A stretch of 64,000 nt of DNA. Origin: Gallaecimonas pentaromativorans. GTDB taxonomy: Bacteria > Pseudomonadota > Gammaproteobacteria > Enterobacterales > Gallaecimonadaceae. The stretch is taken from the NCBI RefSeq assembly GCF_003751625.1, contig NZ_RJUL01000002.1, positions 186,001 to 250,000 of the forward strand, read 5' to 3'. The notes under the pieces are model-generated. The model ran no database searches, was not told the origin of the DNA, and saw only the letters and a list, made by a program, of their open reading frames with translations. Shown in pieces: positions 1 to 6,856 of this stretch. Position 1 is the stretch's first letter. Each line of letters begins with the position of its first letter. Position numbers and translations under genes: made by a program.

Positions 1-29
1 GCCTCAGGGGCATCAACCAGTTGGCGTAA
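1..29 (+). CDS. Possible 3' end of an upstream gene (partial)
   Basis: Reading from base 3, this frame gives LRGINQLA followed by a TAA stop at 27-29. A terminator-like hairpin follows 24 bases later at 53-75, which is the arrangement expected at the end of a plus-strand gene. Eight residues are too few to identify a family, and the other two frames stay open here, so this is weak. Confidence 0.3.
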
Positions 30-52
30 ATGCCTTTCCCGCAAGGCAGGCC

Positions 53-75
53 AGGGGGCGAAAGCCCTCTTTTTT
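53..75 (+). terminator. Rho-independent terminator
   Basis: AGGGGGC-GAAA-GCCCTCT forms a 7-bp stem with a GNRA-type loop, followed directly by a T run. It faces the plus strand and would end whatever gene enters the window from the left. Confidence 0.7.
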
Positions 76-82
76 ATCCATG

Positions 83-110
83 AAAAAAGGCGCCAACTGG
101 CGCCTTTTTC
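83..110 (-). terminator. Bidirectional terminator after the decarboxylase
   Basis: AAAAAGGCGCC-AACT-GGCGCCTTTTT is a near-perfect stem with A and T tracts on its two sides, so it can work on either strand. It lies 13 bases beyond the stop of the minus-strand decarboxylase. Confidence 0.8.
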
Positions 111-122
111 TTTTGGCTAGGG

Positions 123-1343
123 TTAAACCTCGAGGGTTACCACCGGCGCCAGGCTGGCATCGTGCATGAACTCGTTGAGCACGATGATCTGCGCCTTTCT
201 GAAGAAGTTGAACTCGGTGGCGGTGGCCGAGGTGTAGGCCCCCATCATCCGGCCAACAATCAAGTCGCCATTGTTGAGCTTGGGCAGCATGATTTTCTCG
301 GCGATCACATCGATGCTGTCGCAGGTGGGGCCGGCCAGCACCGAGGGGAAACGCTCCCCTTGCCAGTACAGGGCGTCCACCGGGTAGTGGCCGTGGTCAA
401 ACAAAATGCCGCTAAACGAGCCGTAGATGCCGTCGTCCAGGTAATACCAGGTTTCGCCATCACGCTCGGCCTGGCCCATCACGGAGGCCACCGAGGTCAT
501 GGCCGGGGCCACGATAAAGCGGCCAGGCTCGGCAATTACAGCCACCGCCGCCGGCAGTTCGGCCAGGGCGCTGCGGATAGGCGCGCAAAAACTGTCGATG
601 TCGACGGTGTTGTCGTCATAGCTGACCGGGAAGCCGCCACCGATATCCAGTACCTTCAAGACCGGCAAGCCGCGCTCGGCCACACCGCGGATAACGGCGT
701 TGCAGCGGTTGATGGCGTGCACGTATTTATCGGCGTCCAGGGTTTGTGAGCCGACGTGGAACGACAGGCCGCGAATAGTAATGCCAAGCTCGGCGGCGCG
801 GGTCACGATGGCGTAGGCGCCCTCTTCAGAGCAGCCGAACTTTTTGGACAGATCCGACACCGCATTGGGGTTACGAAAGCTCAGGCGCACCAGCAGCTCG
901 GCTTCATCACGGTAAGGGATGAATTTTTCCAGCTCGTTGATGTTGTCCACCACAAATACCTTGCAGCCATATTCCAGGGCGTCGCGGATGTCGCGGTCGC
1001 GCTTGATGGGGTGGGTGTGGATGGTCTTATCAGCCGGCACGCCAAGGTCGCGCACCAGTTCCACTTCACCGGTGGTGGCCAGGTCGAAGCAGGCGCCTTC
1101 GGCCAGCAGGGTGCTCACCACAGCCGGGTGCGGCAGGGGTTTGAGGGCAAAGTGCAGCTCAACGCCGGGCAGCGCCGCTTTAAGGGCCTGGTATTGGTGG
1201 CGGACGATGTCGCAGTCGAGCATCAGAAAAGGCGCACCGTAGCGGCGGGCCAGAGACTCGATAAGCTCGATTTCGGTGGTGTTTGAGGTAGTTTGTGCGC
1301 CGAATGCGTCAGCAACGGATGGAGCAAAGCCTGAGACGGACAT
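123..1343 (-). CDS. Type III PLP-dependent ornithine/lysine decarboxylase
   Basis: The protein decarboxylates a basic amino acid, most likely ornithine to putrescine and possibly also lysine to cadaverine, in the cytoplasm. It belongs to the eukaryotic-like alanine-racemase-fold decarboxylases. Visible motifs are the PLP lysine in HFALKPLPHP (about residue 69), FHVGSQ, the glycine loop DIGGGFP, EPGRFIVA, and the catalytic cysteine in GPTCDSIDV. The active site is formed between two subunits. I chose the ATG at 1343 (MSVSGFAPS, 406 residues) because GGGAGG lies 5 bases upstream of it. A start 30 bases earlier would place that ribosome-binding site inside the gene. Substrate preference between ornithine and lysine cannot be read from sequence alone; related gammaproteobacterial enzymes with this Cys motif use both. 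It has a promoter and a leader of about 155 nt. Confidence 0.9.
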   Translation of the reverse strand: MSVSGFAPSVADAFGAQTTSNTTEIELIESLARRYGAPFLMLDCDIVRHQYQALKAALPGVELHFALKPLPHPAVVSTLLAEGACFDLATTGEVELVRDLGVPADKTIHTHPIKRDRDIRDALEYGCKVFVVDNINELEKFIPYRDEAELLVRLSFRNPNAVSDLSKKFGCSEEGAYAIVTRAAELGITIRGLSFHVGSQTLDADKYVHAINRCNAVIRGVAERGLPVLKVLDIGGGFPVSYDDNTVDIDSFCAPIRSALAELPAAVAVIAEPGRFIVAPAMTSVASVMGQAERDGETWYYLDDGIYGSFSGILFDHGHYPVDALYWQGERFPSVLAGPTCDSIDVIAEKIMLPKLNNGDLIVGRMMGAYTSATATEFNFFRKAQIIVLNEFMHDASLAPVVTLEV

Positions 1344-1370
1344 AGGGCCTCCCAACAAGAATAAAGACAA

Positions 1371-1396
1371 CAAAAACCACGCTGGGTCGAGCGTTT
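1371..1396 (-). promoter_or_regulatory. Attenuator-like hairpin in the decarboxylase leader
   Basis: On the minus strand, ACGCT-CGACCC-AGCGT is followed by GGTTTTTG, ending about 28 bases before the decarboxylase start. The stem is only 5 bp, extendable with a bulge, so it is a weak terminator or pause candidate rather than a clear attenuator. Confidence 0.3.
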
Positions 1397-1504
1397 GTGA
1401 GTGCTCTTAGCTAGCAGCCAACAATCACTCCTGGGTAGTTGCTCTTTTGCCTTGTCGTCGAAGCACGATGTACTTGGATTGGCTATCTCCAGAAAGCTGC
1501 GCGA

Positions 1505-1532
1505 ATATTAGGGCAAAAAAATTCACACGCAA
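1505..1532 (-). promoter_or_regulatory. Candidate sigma-70 promoter of the decarboxylase
   Basis: On the minus strand TTGCGT and TAATAT are separated by 16 bases. Transcription would begin near 1498, giving a leader of about 155 nt before the start at 1343. Confidence 0.5.
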
Positions 1533-1768
1533 CCGTTTTTTCCTCTACGCAGGCACTTTTTTCATAACCTCAAAATAAGCCTTTGTTTTTAAATGAAATA
1601 ACAAACAAACCACACTATAAACACAGCAATAAAACAGGGCCGAACCCCCAACCAAGCCAAGCATAACAAGCCACCCAAATCGGATGGATACCCAGCGCGC
1701 AGCTTTGCTGAACCTGCCAGGCGATGTCGTTTACAATGGCGTTTTGATTTCACGGCCCAGTAAAACCC

Positions 1769-1963
1769 ATGCAAGGAACCTTACGCTCTCAGATCCACAT
1801 CGGTGCCAAGGTGTCGGTGGTGCTTAAAGAAGACCAAGGCAGTGGCGCCCTGACCCAAGGGGTGGTGGCGCGCATCCTCACCAACTCGGCCCGCCATCCC
1901 CATGGCATCAAAGTGCGCCTCGAAGACGGCCAGGTTGGCCGGGTCAAGGTCATTCACGACTGA
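1769..1963 (+). CDS. YwbE family protein
   Basis: A 64-residue protein that matches the small YwbE (DUF2196) family along its whole length: an N-terminal IHIGAKVSVVLKEDQ segment, then LTQGVVARILTNSARHPHGI and a C-terminal VRLEDGQVGRVK. The fold is probably a small beta barrel. The conserved HPHGIKVRL core is the diagnostic part. The molecular function is not established for the family. It is a stand-alone gene here, 50 bases ahead of the glycosylase-like gene, with no shared overlap. Confidence 0.85.
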   Translation: MQGTLRSQIHIGAKVSVVLKEDQGSGALTQGVVARILTNSARHPHGIKVRLEDGQVGRVKVIHD

Positions 1964-2013
1964 GCCCTTGCCCGCCAACCCACCCGTGGTAGGCTGAGCC
2001 TTCGTCTTTAAAA

Positions 2014-3102
2014 ATGACACCACACATGGACCCAACCCGTGCGCTGGTGCTGGCCCGCCAGCACCTTTATCAGCCCTGGCAGCAAGGCCTGGCTGGGCTG
2101 ATTGCCAACCTCGGCGCCCTGCAACTTGATGCCATCCAGGTGATCTGCCGCGCCCATCACCACCAGCTCTATAACCGCCTGCCCCGCTACCAAGAAAGCG
2201 CGCTGGCCAGCGCCGAGCAGCGCCGGGAGATATTCGAGTATTGGTCTCACGCCGCTGCCTACCTGCCCATGAGCAGCTACCGTTTTGCCCGGATACGGAT
2301 GGACCGCATTCGCGAGGGCCAGCGCCACTGGTTTGAAAAAAACGCCAAGCTGTGCCGCTTTGTACTGGATAGAGTGCGCGCCGAAGGCCCGCTCAAAGCC
2401 TCGGATTTTGTTAAAGCCAAAGGCGGCTGGTGGCAATGGTCGGACGAAAAAAAGGCCCTTGAGCAACTCTTCCACGAAGGGGAGCTGATGGTCAGCCACA
2501 GGGACGGCTTTCAAAAGGTGTTTGACCTGCCTGAGCGCCTACTCCCAAGCTCGGTGGAAACTTGCCGCGCCAGCGACCTCGACTACGGCCGCCATCTGGT
2601 GCACTGCTTTATGGCAAGCCAGGGGCTGGGGCGGGTAGAAGAGATAGCCTACCTTCGCCGGGGCGACGGCCCCTTGGTGAAAGCGGCGGTAGCGGCCATG
2701 CGCCAAAGTGGCGAGTTGGTGGAAAAGGCCGGCGAGCTGATGCTGGCCAGTGACGCCCAACACGAGCCGCCACCAGCGCCTCGCAAGGTGCGGCTACTCT
2801 CCCCTTTTGACCCTTTGGTGCTGCAGCGAAAACGCCTTAACCGCCTCTTTGGCTTTGACTACCAGTTGGAGTGCTACCTGCCCGAAGCCAAGCGCCGCTA
2901 CGGCTACTTTGGCCTGCCCATTCTCTATGGCGACGCCCTGGTGGGCGTCACCGATCTCAAAGCCGACCGGCCAGCCGGGGTGCTGCGGGTAAAAGCCCTG
3001 CACTGGCAGCAAAAGCCCGGCGCCGCCCTTGAGGCCAGCTTTCACAAGGCGCTCAAGGACTTTGCCCGTTTTCATCAATTACCGGAGGTGGCTTTTGTTT
3101 GA
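2014..3102 (+). CDS. YcaQ-like winged-helix DNA glycosylase
   Basis: A 362-residue member of the HTH_42/AlkZ-YcaQ family. E. coli YcaQ is a DNA glycosylase that unhooks interstrand crosslinks and alkylated bases. The protein opens with a helical winged-helix region (TRALVLARQHLYQPW) and has the family signature LLSPFDPLVLQRKRLNRLFG near residues 263-282. This continues into YQLECYLPEAKRRYGYFGLPIL, the C-terminal beta-rich domain. The paired QxQ-type catalytic motif of YcaQ cannot be placed with certainty by eye, so the enzymatic role is inferred from the family. Translation may start at 2014 or at the in-frame ATG at 2026 (MDPTRAL). Its stop overlaps the start of the pseudouridine synthase gene, which suggests co-translation. 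Confidence 0.8.
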   Translation: MTPHMDPTRALVLARQHLYQPWQQGLAGLIANLGALQLDAIQVICRAHHHQLYNRLPRYQESALASAEQRREIFEYWSHAAAYLPMSSYRFARIRMDRIREGQRHWFEKNAKLCRFVLDRVRAEGPLKASDFVKAKGGWWQWSDEKKALEQLFHEGELMVSHRDGFQKVFDLPERLLPSSVETCRASDLDYGRHLVHCFMASQGLGRVEEIAYLRRGDGPLVKAAVAAMRQSGELVEKAGELMLASDAQHEPPPAPRKVRLLSPFDPLVLQRKRLNRLFGFDYQLECYLPEAKRRYGYFGLPILYGDALVGVTDLKADRPAGVLRVKALHWQQKPGAALEASFHKALKDFARFHQLPEVAFV

Positions 3103-3718
3103 GCTGATTTACGACTGTCCGCGCTTTGTCATCGTCAACAAGACCCAAGCGGCCAGTTTTCATGCCGAACAAGGGCCGGGATTTTTCGTCGAGGTGGAAT
3201 CCACCCTCGGCTGCAAGCTCTGGCCGGTGCACCGCCTGGACAAAGTCACCACCGGCCTGGTGCTCTTCGCCAAAGACAGCGACGCCGCCGCCGAACTGGG
3301 CCGCCTCTTTGAAGCGCGGCAGATAAACAAGTGTTATCTCGCCCTTTCCGACAAAAAGCCCGGCAAGAAGCAAGGCCTTATTAAAGGCGACATGACCAAG
3401 GCCCGCCGCGGAGCCTGGCGCTTGCTGCGCACCCAAGCGAACCCTGCCATCACCCGCTTTGACTCCACGGCCCTTGGCGACGGCCGCCGCCTCTACCGAT
3501 TGTGGCCGCAAACCGGCAAGACCCACCAGCTGCGGGTGGCCATGAAGAGCCTGGGCGCGCCGATTTTGGGGGACGACTTGTACGGCGGTAGCGCCTTTGA
3601 GCGGGTGTGTCTCCACGCCTATGCCCTGTCTTTTGAAGCTTTTGGCGAGCAAGTCACCATTACCGCCGCGCCAGATTTCATTACCCAGGCGCCGCTGCCT
3701 TTTGGAGAAGCGCCATGA
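3095..3718 (+). CDS. RluA-family RNA pseudouridine synthase
   Basis: The enzyme isomerises specific uridines in rRNA or tRNA to pseudouridine. At 207 residues it is a short, single-domain RluA-type protein without an S4 domain, like the TIGR01621 group. The catalytic motif HRLDKVTTGLVLFAK contains the Asp nucleophile. KTHQLRVAMKSLGAPILGD is the conserved C-terminal motif. I set the start at the TTG at 3095 because GGAGG lies at 3084-3088. The next ATG upstream in frame (3029) would bury it inside the previous gene by 74 bases. The gene overlaps the glycosylase gene by 8 bases and its TGA overlaps the ATG of the LysR gene, so the three are probably one transcript. The target RNA is unknown. 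Confidence 0.85.
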   Translation: MFELIYDCPRFVIVNKTQAASFHAEQGPGFFVEVESTLGCKLWPVHRLDKVTTGLVLFAKDSDAAAELGRLFEARQINKCYLALSDKKPGKKQGLIKGDMTKARRGAWRLLRTQANPAITRFDSTALGDGRRLYRLWPQTGKTHQLRVAMKSLGAPILGDDLYGGSAFERVCLHAYALSFEAFGEQVTITAAPDFITQAPLPFGEAP

Positions 3719-4626
3719 ATCTGCTGGCCGCCATGCAGGCCTTTGTCAAAGTGGCCGAGTTGGAAAGCTACACCCGCGCCGCCGAGCAGTTGGAGATGTC
3801 TCGCACCCAGTTGTCAAAACTGGTGAAGCAACTGGAGGCACACCTCAAGGTGCGGCTGTTGCAGCGCACCACCCGGCGCCTACACCTTACCGAAGCCGGC
3901 GAGCGCTACCTTGCCCGGGCCCAGGCCATTTTGCAGCAGCTCGATGACGCCGAAACCGAGCTGCACCAAAGTAGCACCCAGGTGTCGGGCCGGCTCAGGG
4001 TCAACGGCCCCATGTCTTTTGGCACCCGTTATCTGGCGCCGCTGGTGGCCCAGTTTATGGTTCAGCACCCCGAGCTTGAGGTGCGGCTGGACTTGAGCGA
4101 CCGCCAGGTAGACTTGCTCGAAGAAGGTTTCGATCTGGCCATCCGCATCGGCGCGTTGGAAGACTCAAGCCTGGTGGCCCGGCCACTGACAAGCTGCCGA
4201 ATGCTGCTGGTGGCCTCTCCGGCCTATATTGCCGCCAATGGCGAGCCTTTAAGCATTGCCGACCTAGGCCACCACCAGGGGCTTCGCTATCGCGGCTCAC
4301 GGGGCACCCACTGGCAGCTCGGTGAAACCAGCATCACCATGGCCGGCGCCCTTGAGAGCAACAACGGCGAAGTGCTTAATCACGGCGCCGAAGCCGGCCT
4401 TGGCATTGCCTACCAGCCCAGTTTTTTGGTGGATGACAGTATCCGCAGTGGTCGGCTCAAGGTACTGTTGGCCGAGCAGGTGGAGACGCAAATCGGTATT
4501 TACGGCATCTACCCGGCCCGCCATCACCTGCCGGCTAAGGTGAGCGTGTTTTTAGACTTCCTGGCGGCCGCCTGGGGCTCCCCTCCTTATTGGGAAAGGA
4601 CATTGCCCGCAAATAAGAACCAATGA
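3715..4626 (+). CDS. LysR-family transcriptional regulator
   Basis: A 303-residue LysR-type regulator. The N-terminal winged helix (residues 1-60, MNLLAAMQAFVKVAELESYT, then TQLSKLVKQLEAHL) binds DNA. A linker helix follows. Residues from about 90 form a periplasmic-binding-protein-like effector domain with the usual FGTRYLAPLVAQFMVQHPEL and DLAIRIG elements. It belongs to the CrgA-like group. It starts by ATGA overlap with the pseudouridine synthase gene. It lies directly upstream of the DoxX and extradiol dioxygenase genes on the same strand, and they are its likely targets. The effector is unknown. Confidence 0.88.
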   Translation: MNLLAAMQAFVKVAELESYTRAAEQLEMSRTQLSKLVKQLEAHLKVRLLQRTTRRLHLTEAGERYLARAQAILQQLDDAETELHQSSTQVSGRLRVNGPMSFGTRYLAPLVAQFMVQHPELEVRLDLSDRQVDLLEEGFDLAIRIGALEDSSLVARPLTSCRMLLVASPAYIAANGEPLSIADLGHHQGLRYRGSRGTHWQLGETSITMAGALESNNGEVLNHGAEAGLGIAYQPSFLVDDSIRSGRLKVLLAEQVETQIGIYGIYPARHHLPAKVSVFLDFLAAAWGSPPYWERTLPANKNQ

Positions 4627-4708
4627 TGTTCCGCTCATGGTGATTATCTTCAAATCAATCACACCTAAAGTGAACACCATCTTCCTGACACGAATTTGGA
4701 GTGACACC

Positions 4709-5092
4709 ATGAACAGTTACGCCGCATCTCTGCTTCGCATCGCCCTTGGGGTGATGGCCCTGGCCCACGGCTTGATGAAAATCTTTGTCTTCACCCTTCC
4801 CGGTACCGTGGGGTACTTCGAATCGGTGGGCTTTCCCGGCTTTTTCGCCTACCTGACCATCTTTGCCGAAGTGGCCGGCGGTAGCGCCCTTATCCTCGGC
4901 ATTTACACCCGCTGGGTGAGCCTGGCCTTTATCCCGCTGCTGCTGGGCGCCTTGTCAGTGCACGCCGCTAACGGCTGGGTGTTCTCAAACACCGGTGGCG
5001 GCTGGGAATTCCCTGCCTTCTGGGCCCTGGCTCTGCTGGTGCAAGCCGGTCTTGGCGGCGGCGCCCTGGTCCTTAACAAGCGTTTCGCCTGA
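4709..5092 (+). CDS. DoxX-family membrane protein
   Basis: A 127-residue integral membrane protein with four predicted hydrophobic segments: LLRIALGVMALAHGLM, FFAYLTIFAEVAGGSAL, WVSLAFIPLLLGALSVHA and FWALALLVQAGLGGGALV. The AHGLMKIF motif and the overall spacing are those of the DoxX/DoxD group. The start at 4709 is preceded by TTGGAG eight bases away. An earlier in-frame ATG at 4637 adds a segment without family similarity. It is followed after 10 bases by the extradiol dioxygenase, forming a LysR-DoxX-dioxygenase set. The biochemical role of this family is not settled; redox or quinone-linked roles are suggested. Confidence 0.85.
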   Translation: MNSYAASLLRIALGVMALAHGLMKIFVFTLPGTVGYFESVGFPGFFAYLTIFAEVAGGSALILGIYTRWVSLAFIPLLLGALSVHAANGWVFSNTGGGWEFPAFWALALLVQAGLGGGALVLNKRFA

Positions 5093-5102
5093 GGCACATA
5101 CC

Positions 5103-5840
5103 ATGTTACCGAGCCTTTTTATCTCCCATGGCTCCCCGATGCTGGCCCTGACCCCAGGGCCCGCTCGGGATTTTTTAATTGAGCTGGGAACGCGTTATCA
5201 GCCTGATGCCATCTTGGTGGTGTCAGCCCATTGGGCCACCCGGGGCCTGGCGGTAAGCCACAGCCAAAAGCCGGAAACCATCCACGATTTTTACGGCTTT
5301 CCGCCCATCCTCTATCAGCAGCAATACCCGGCCCAAGGGGCGCCGGCCCTGGCCGAAGAATTGGCCCAAACCCTGGGCGCCACCTCGGTAGAAAGAGGCA
5401 TGGACCACGGCGCCTGGGTGCCGCTGTCGTTGCTCTACCCCAACGCCGACATCCCGGTGCTGAGCCTGTCTCTGCCCCTTAACTGGAGCAACAGCGAGCT
5501 TTACGCCCTTGGCCAGAAGCTCAAGAACCTCAAGGAAAAAAACGTGCTGGTTATCGGCTCGGGCAGCCTCACCCACAACCTTCGCGCCTTGCAACAAGAC
5601 GGCAGCGCGGCGCCTCCTTGGGTGACGGCCTTTAGCGATTGGGTTGGCGAGCGCCTGGCACAGGGGGATAACGACGCACTGCTCAATTGGCAACAAGGCC
5701 CACAAGCCCTTGCCAACCACCCTACCCCAGAGCATTTCCTGCCGCTGTTAGTGGCCATGGGCGCAGGGGGCAAAGCTGAGCTGTTACATCACTCCATCAG
5801 CCACGGCATCCTTGCCATGGACTGCTACGCCTTTTCCTGA
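5103..5840 (+). CDS. ygiD: Extradiol ring-cleavage dioxygenase, YgiD/4,5-DOPA dioxygenase type
   Basis: A 245-residue class III extradiol dioxygenase of the LigB superfamily. Related enzymes open catechol-type rings, and E. coli YgiD acts on DOPA. The likely metal ligands are histidines in LFISHGSPM (about residue 9), VVSAHWATRG (about 45) and HHSISHGI near the C terminus, with a further His in GMDHGAWVPL. The ATG at 5103 gives the standard family N terminus MLPSLFISHG. It sits 10 bases behind the DoxX gene. Its 3' end overlaps the convergent HD-GYP gene by 16 bases. The natural substrate is unknown. Confidence 0.85.
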   Translation: MLPSLFISHGSPMLALTPGPARDFLIELGTRYQPDAILVVSAHWATRGLAVSHSQKPETIHDFYGFPPILYQQQYPAQGAPALAEELAQTLGATSVERGMDHGAWVPLSLLYPNADIPVLSLSLPLNWSNSELYALGQKLKNLKEKNVLVIGSGSLTHNLRALQQDGSAAPPWVTAFSDWVGERLAQGDNDALLNWQQGPQALANHPTPEHFLPLLVAMGAGGKAELLHHSISHGILAMDCYAFS

Positions 5841-6856
5841 GCGTCGGCAAAGGCAGCGCGGATTTGCGGCACCTTGTCCACCACTTGGTCAAAGGCCGCC
5901 ACCACTTGCGGGTCAAAATGCCGGCCCGCTTCTTCTTTGAGAAGAGCCATGGCCTCTTCGATAGACCAGGCCTTTTTGTAGGGGCGCTCTGAGGTCAGGG
6001 CGTCAAAGACATCGGCTACCGCCACTATCCGCCCCTCCAGAGGGATTTGCTCCCCCTTGAGCCGGTTGGGGTAGCCGCTGCCGTCGAACTTTTCATGGTG
6101 GGTCAGGGCGATTTTGCAGGCCATGGTCATCAGCGGCGAGGTGTCGTCTTTTAAAATCTCGGCGCCAATGGCCGGGTGGGTGCGCATCACCAGCCACTCG
6201 CTGTCATCGAGCTTGCCCGGCTTTTGCAAGATGGCATCGGGGATACCAATCTTGCCCACATCATGCATGGGCGCGGCCATGCGCAGCAGCACCGCCCAGT
6301 CCTCTGGCATGCCCAGCACCCGCGCCAGCTCATAGGCGTAGTGGCTCATGCGCTGCACGTGCATGCCGGTTTCGTTGTCTTTGTACTCCGCCGCTCGGCC
6401 CAAGCGCACGATGATCGCTTCGCGGGTTTCTTCAAGCTCACGGGTGCGCTCACGCACCAGGGCTTCGAGGTTTTTCTCCTGCTGATAAAGCCGCAGGTGG
6501 GTGGCCACCCTGGCCCGCACTATGGCCGGGCTGATGGGTTTGGTGATGTAGTCAACCGCCCCCACCGAGAGCCCTCTGGCCTCGTCTTCCACCTCGCCCA
6601 TGGCGGTGACGAAAATAACCGGCACCCTGTGGGTCAAGGGATCGGCCTTGAGGGCCTGGCAAACGGCGATGCCGTCCATGTCAGGCATCATGATGTCCAA
6701 CAGGATAAGGTCGGGCCGAGGCTCGGCCTTGGCCAAAGCCAGGGCCTTGGTGCCCTGGGTCGCCACCTTGATGTGGTACAGATCCTTTAACGACTCGCGA
6801 AGGATATGCAGGTTCTCCGGCACATCGTCCACCAGCAACAACGTGGCTTCTTTCAT
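5825..6856 (-). CDS. Response regulator with HD-GYP phosphodiesterase domain
   Basis: A 343-residue two-domain protein. Residues 1-120 form a receiver domain with the acidic pocket DD near residue 10, the phospho-acceptor Asp in LILLDIMMPDMDG (about 54) and the conserved Lys in TKPI. A helical linker leads to an HD-GYP domain: HDVGKIGIPDAILQKPGKL (about 199), LTHHEKFDGSGYP (about 255) and VADVFDALTSERPYKK. The HD and GYP residues are intact, so it should hydrolyse cyclic di-GMP. Its ATG overlaps the stop of the hybrid kinase gene by 4 bases, which makes the kinase the likely phosphodonor. Confidence in the domain call is high; the signal is unknown. Confidence 0.92.
   Translation of the reverse strand: MKEATLLLVDDVPENLHILRESLKDLYHIKVATQGTKALALAKAEPRPDLILLDIMMPDMDGIAVCQALKADPLTHRVPVIFVTAMGEVEDEARGLSVGAVDYITKPISPAIVRARVATHLRLYQQEKNLEALVRERTRELEETREAIIVRLGRAAEYKDNETGMHVQRMSHYAYELARVLGMPEDWAVLLRMAAPMHDVGKIGIPDAILQKPGKLDDSEWLVMRTHPAIGAEILKDDTSPLMTMACKIALTHHEKFDGSGYPNRLKGEQIPLEGRIVAVADVFDALTSERPYKKAWSIEEAMALLKEEAGRHFDPQVVAAFDQVVDKVPQIRAAFADAQEKA

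Larger units (their letters stand above)
1344..1768. other. Intergenic region with the decarboxylase leader
   Basis: This 425-base gap is AT-rich compared with its neighbours. The right half (1540-1768) holds no gene I can support. A 61-codon minus-strand frame at 1589-1774 starts inside ywbE, has poor composition and lacks a ribosome-binding site. The left half is the untranslated leader and promoter of the minus-strand decarboxylase. Confidence 0.7.

Noticed and set aside
1425-1466. Possible 13-codon leader peptide before the decarboxylase, starting at GTG 1466 and rich in Arg and Lys
   Set aside because: The only ribosome-binding-like sequence is about 20 bases from the GTG, too far for normal initiation.
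1589-1774. 61-codon frame upstream of the decarboxylase
   Set aside because: Atypical composition, no ribosome-binding site, and an overlap with the start of ywbE.
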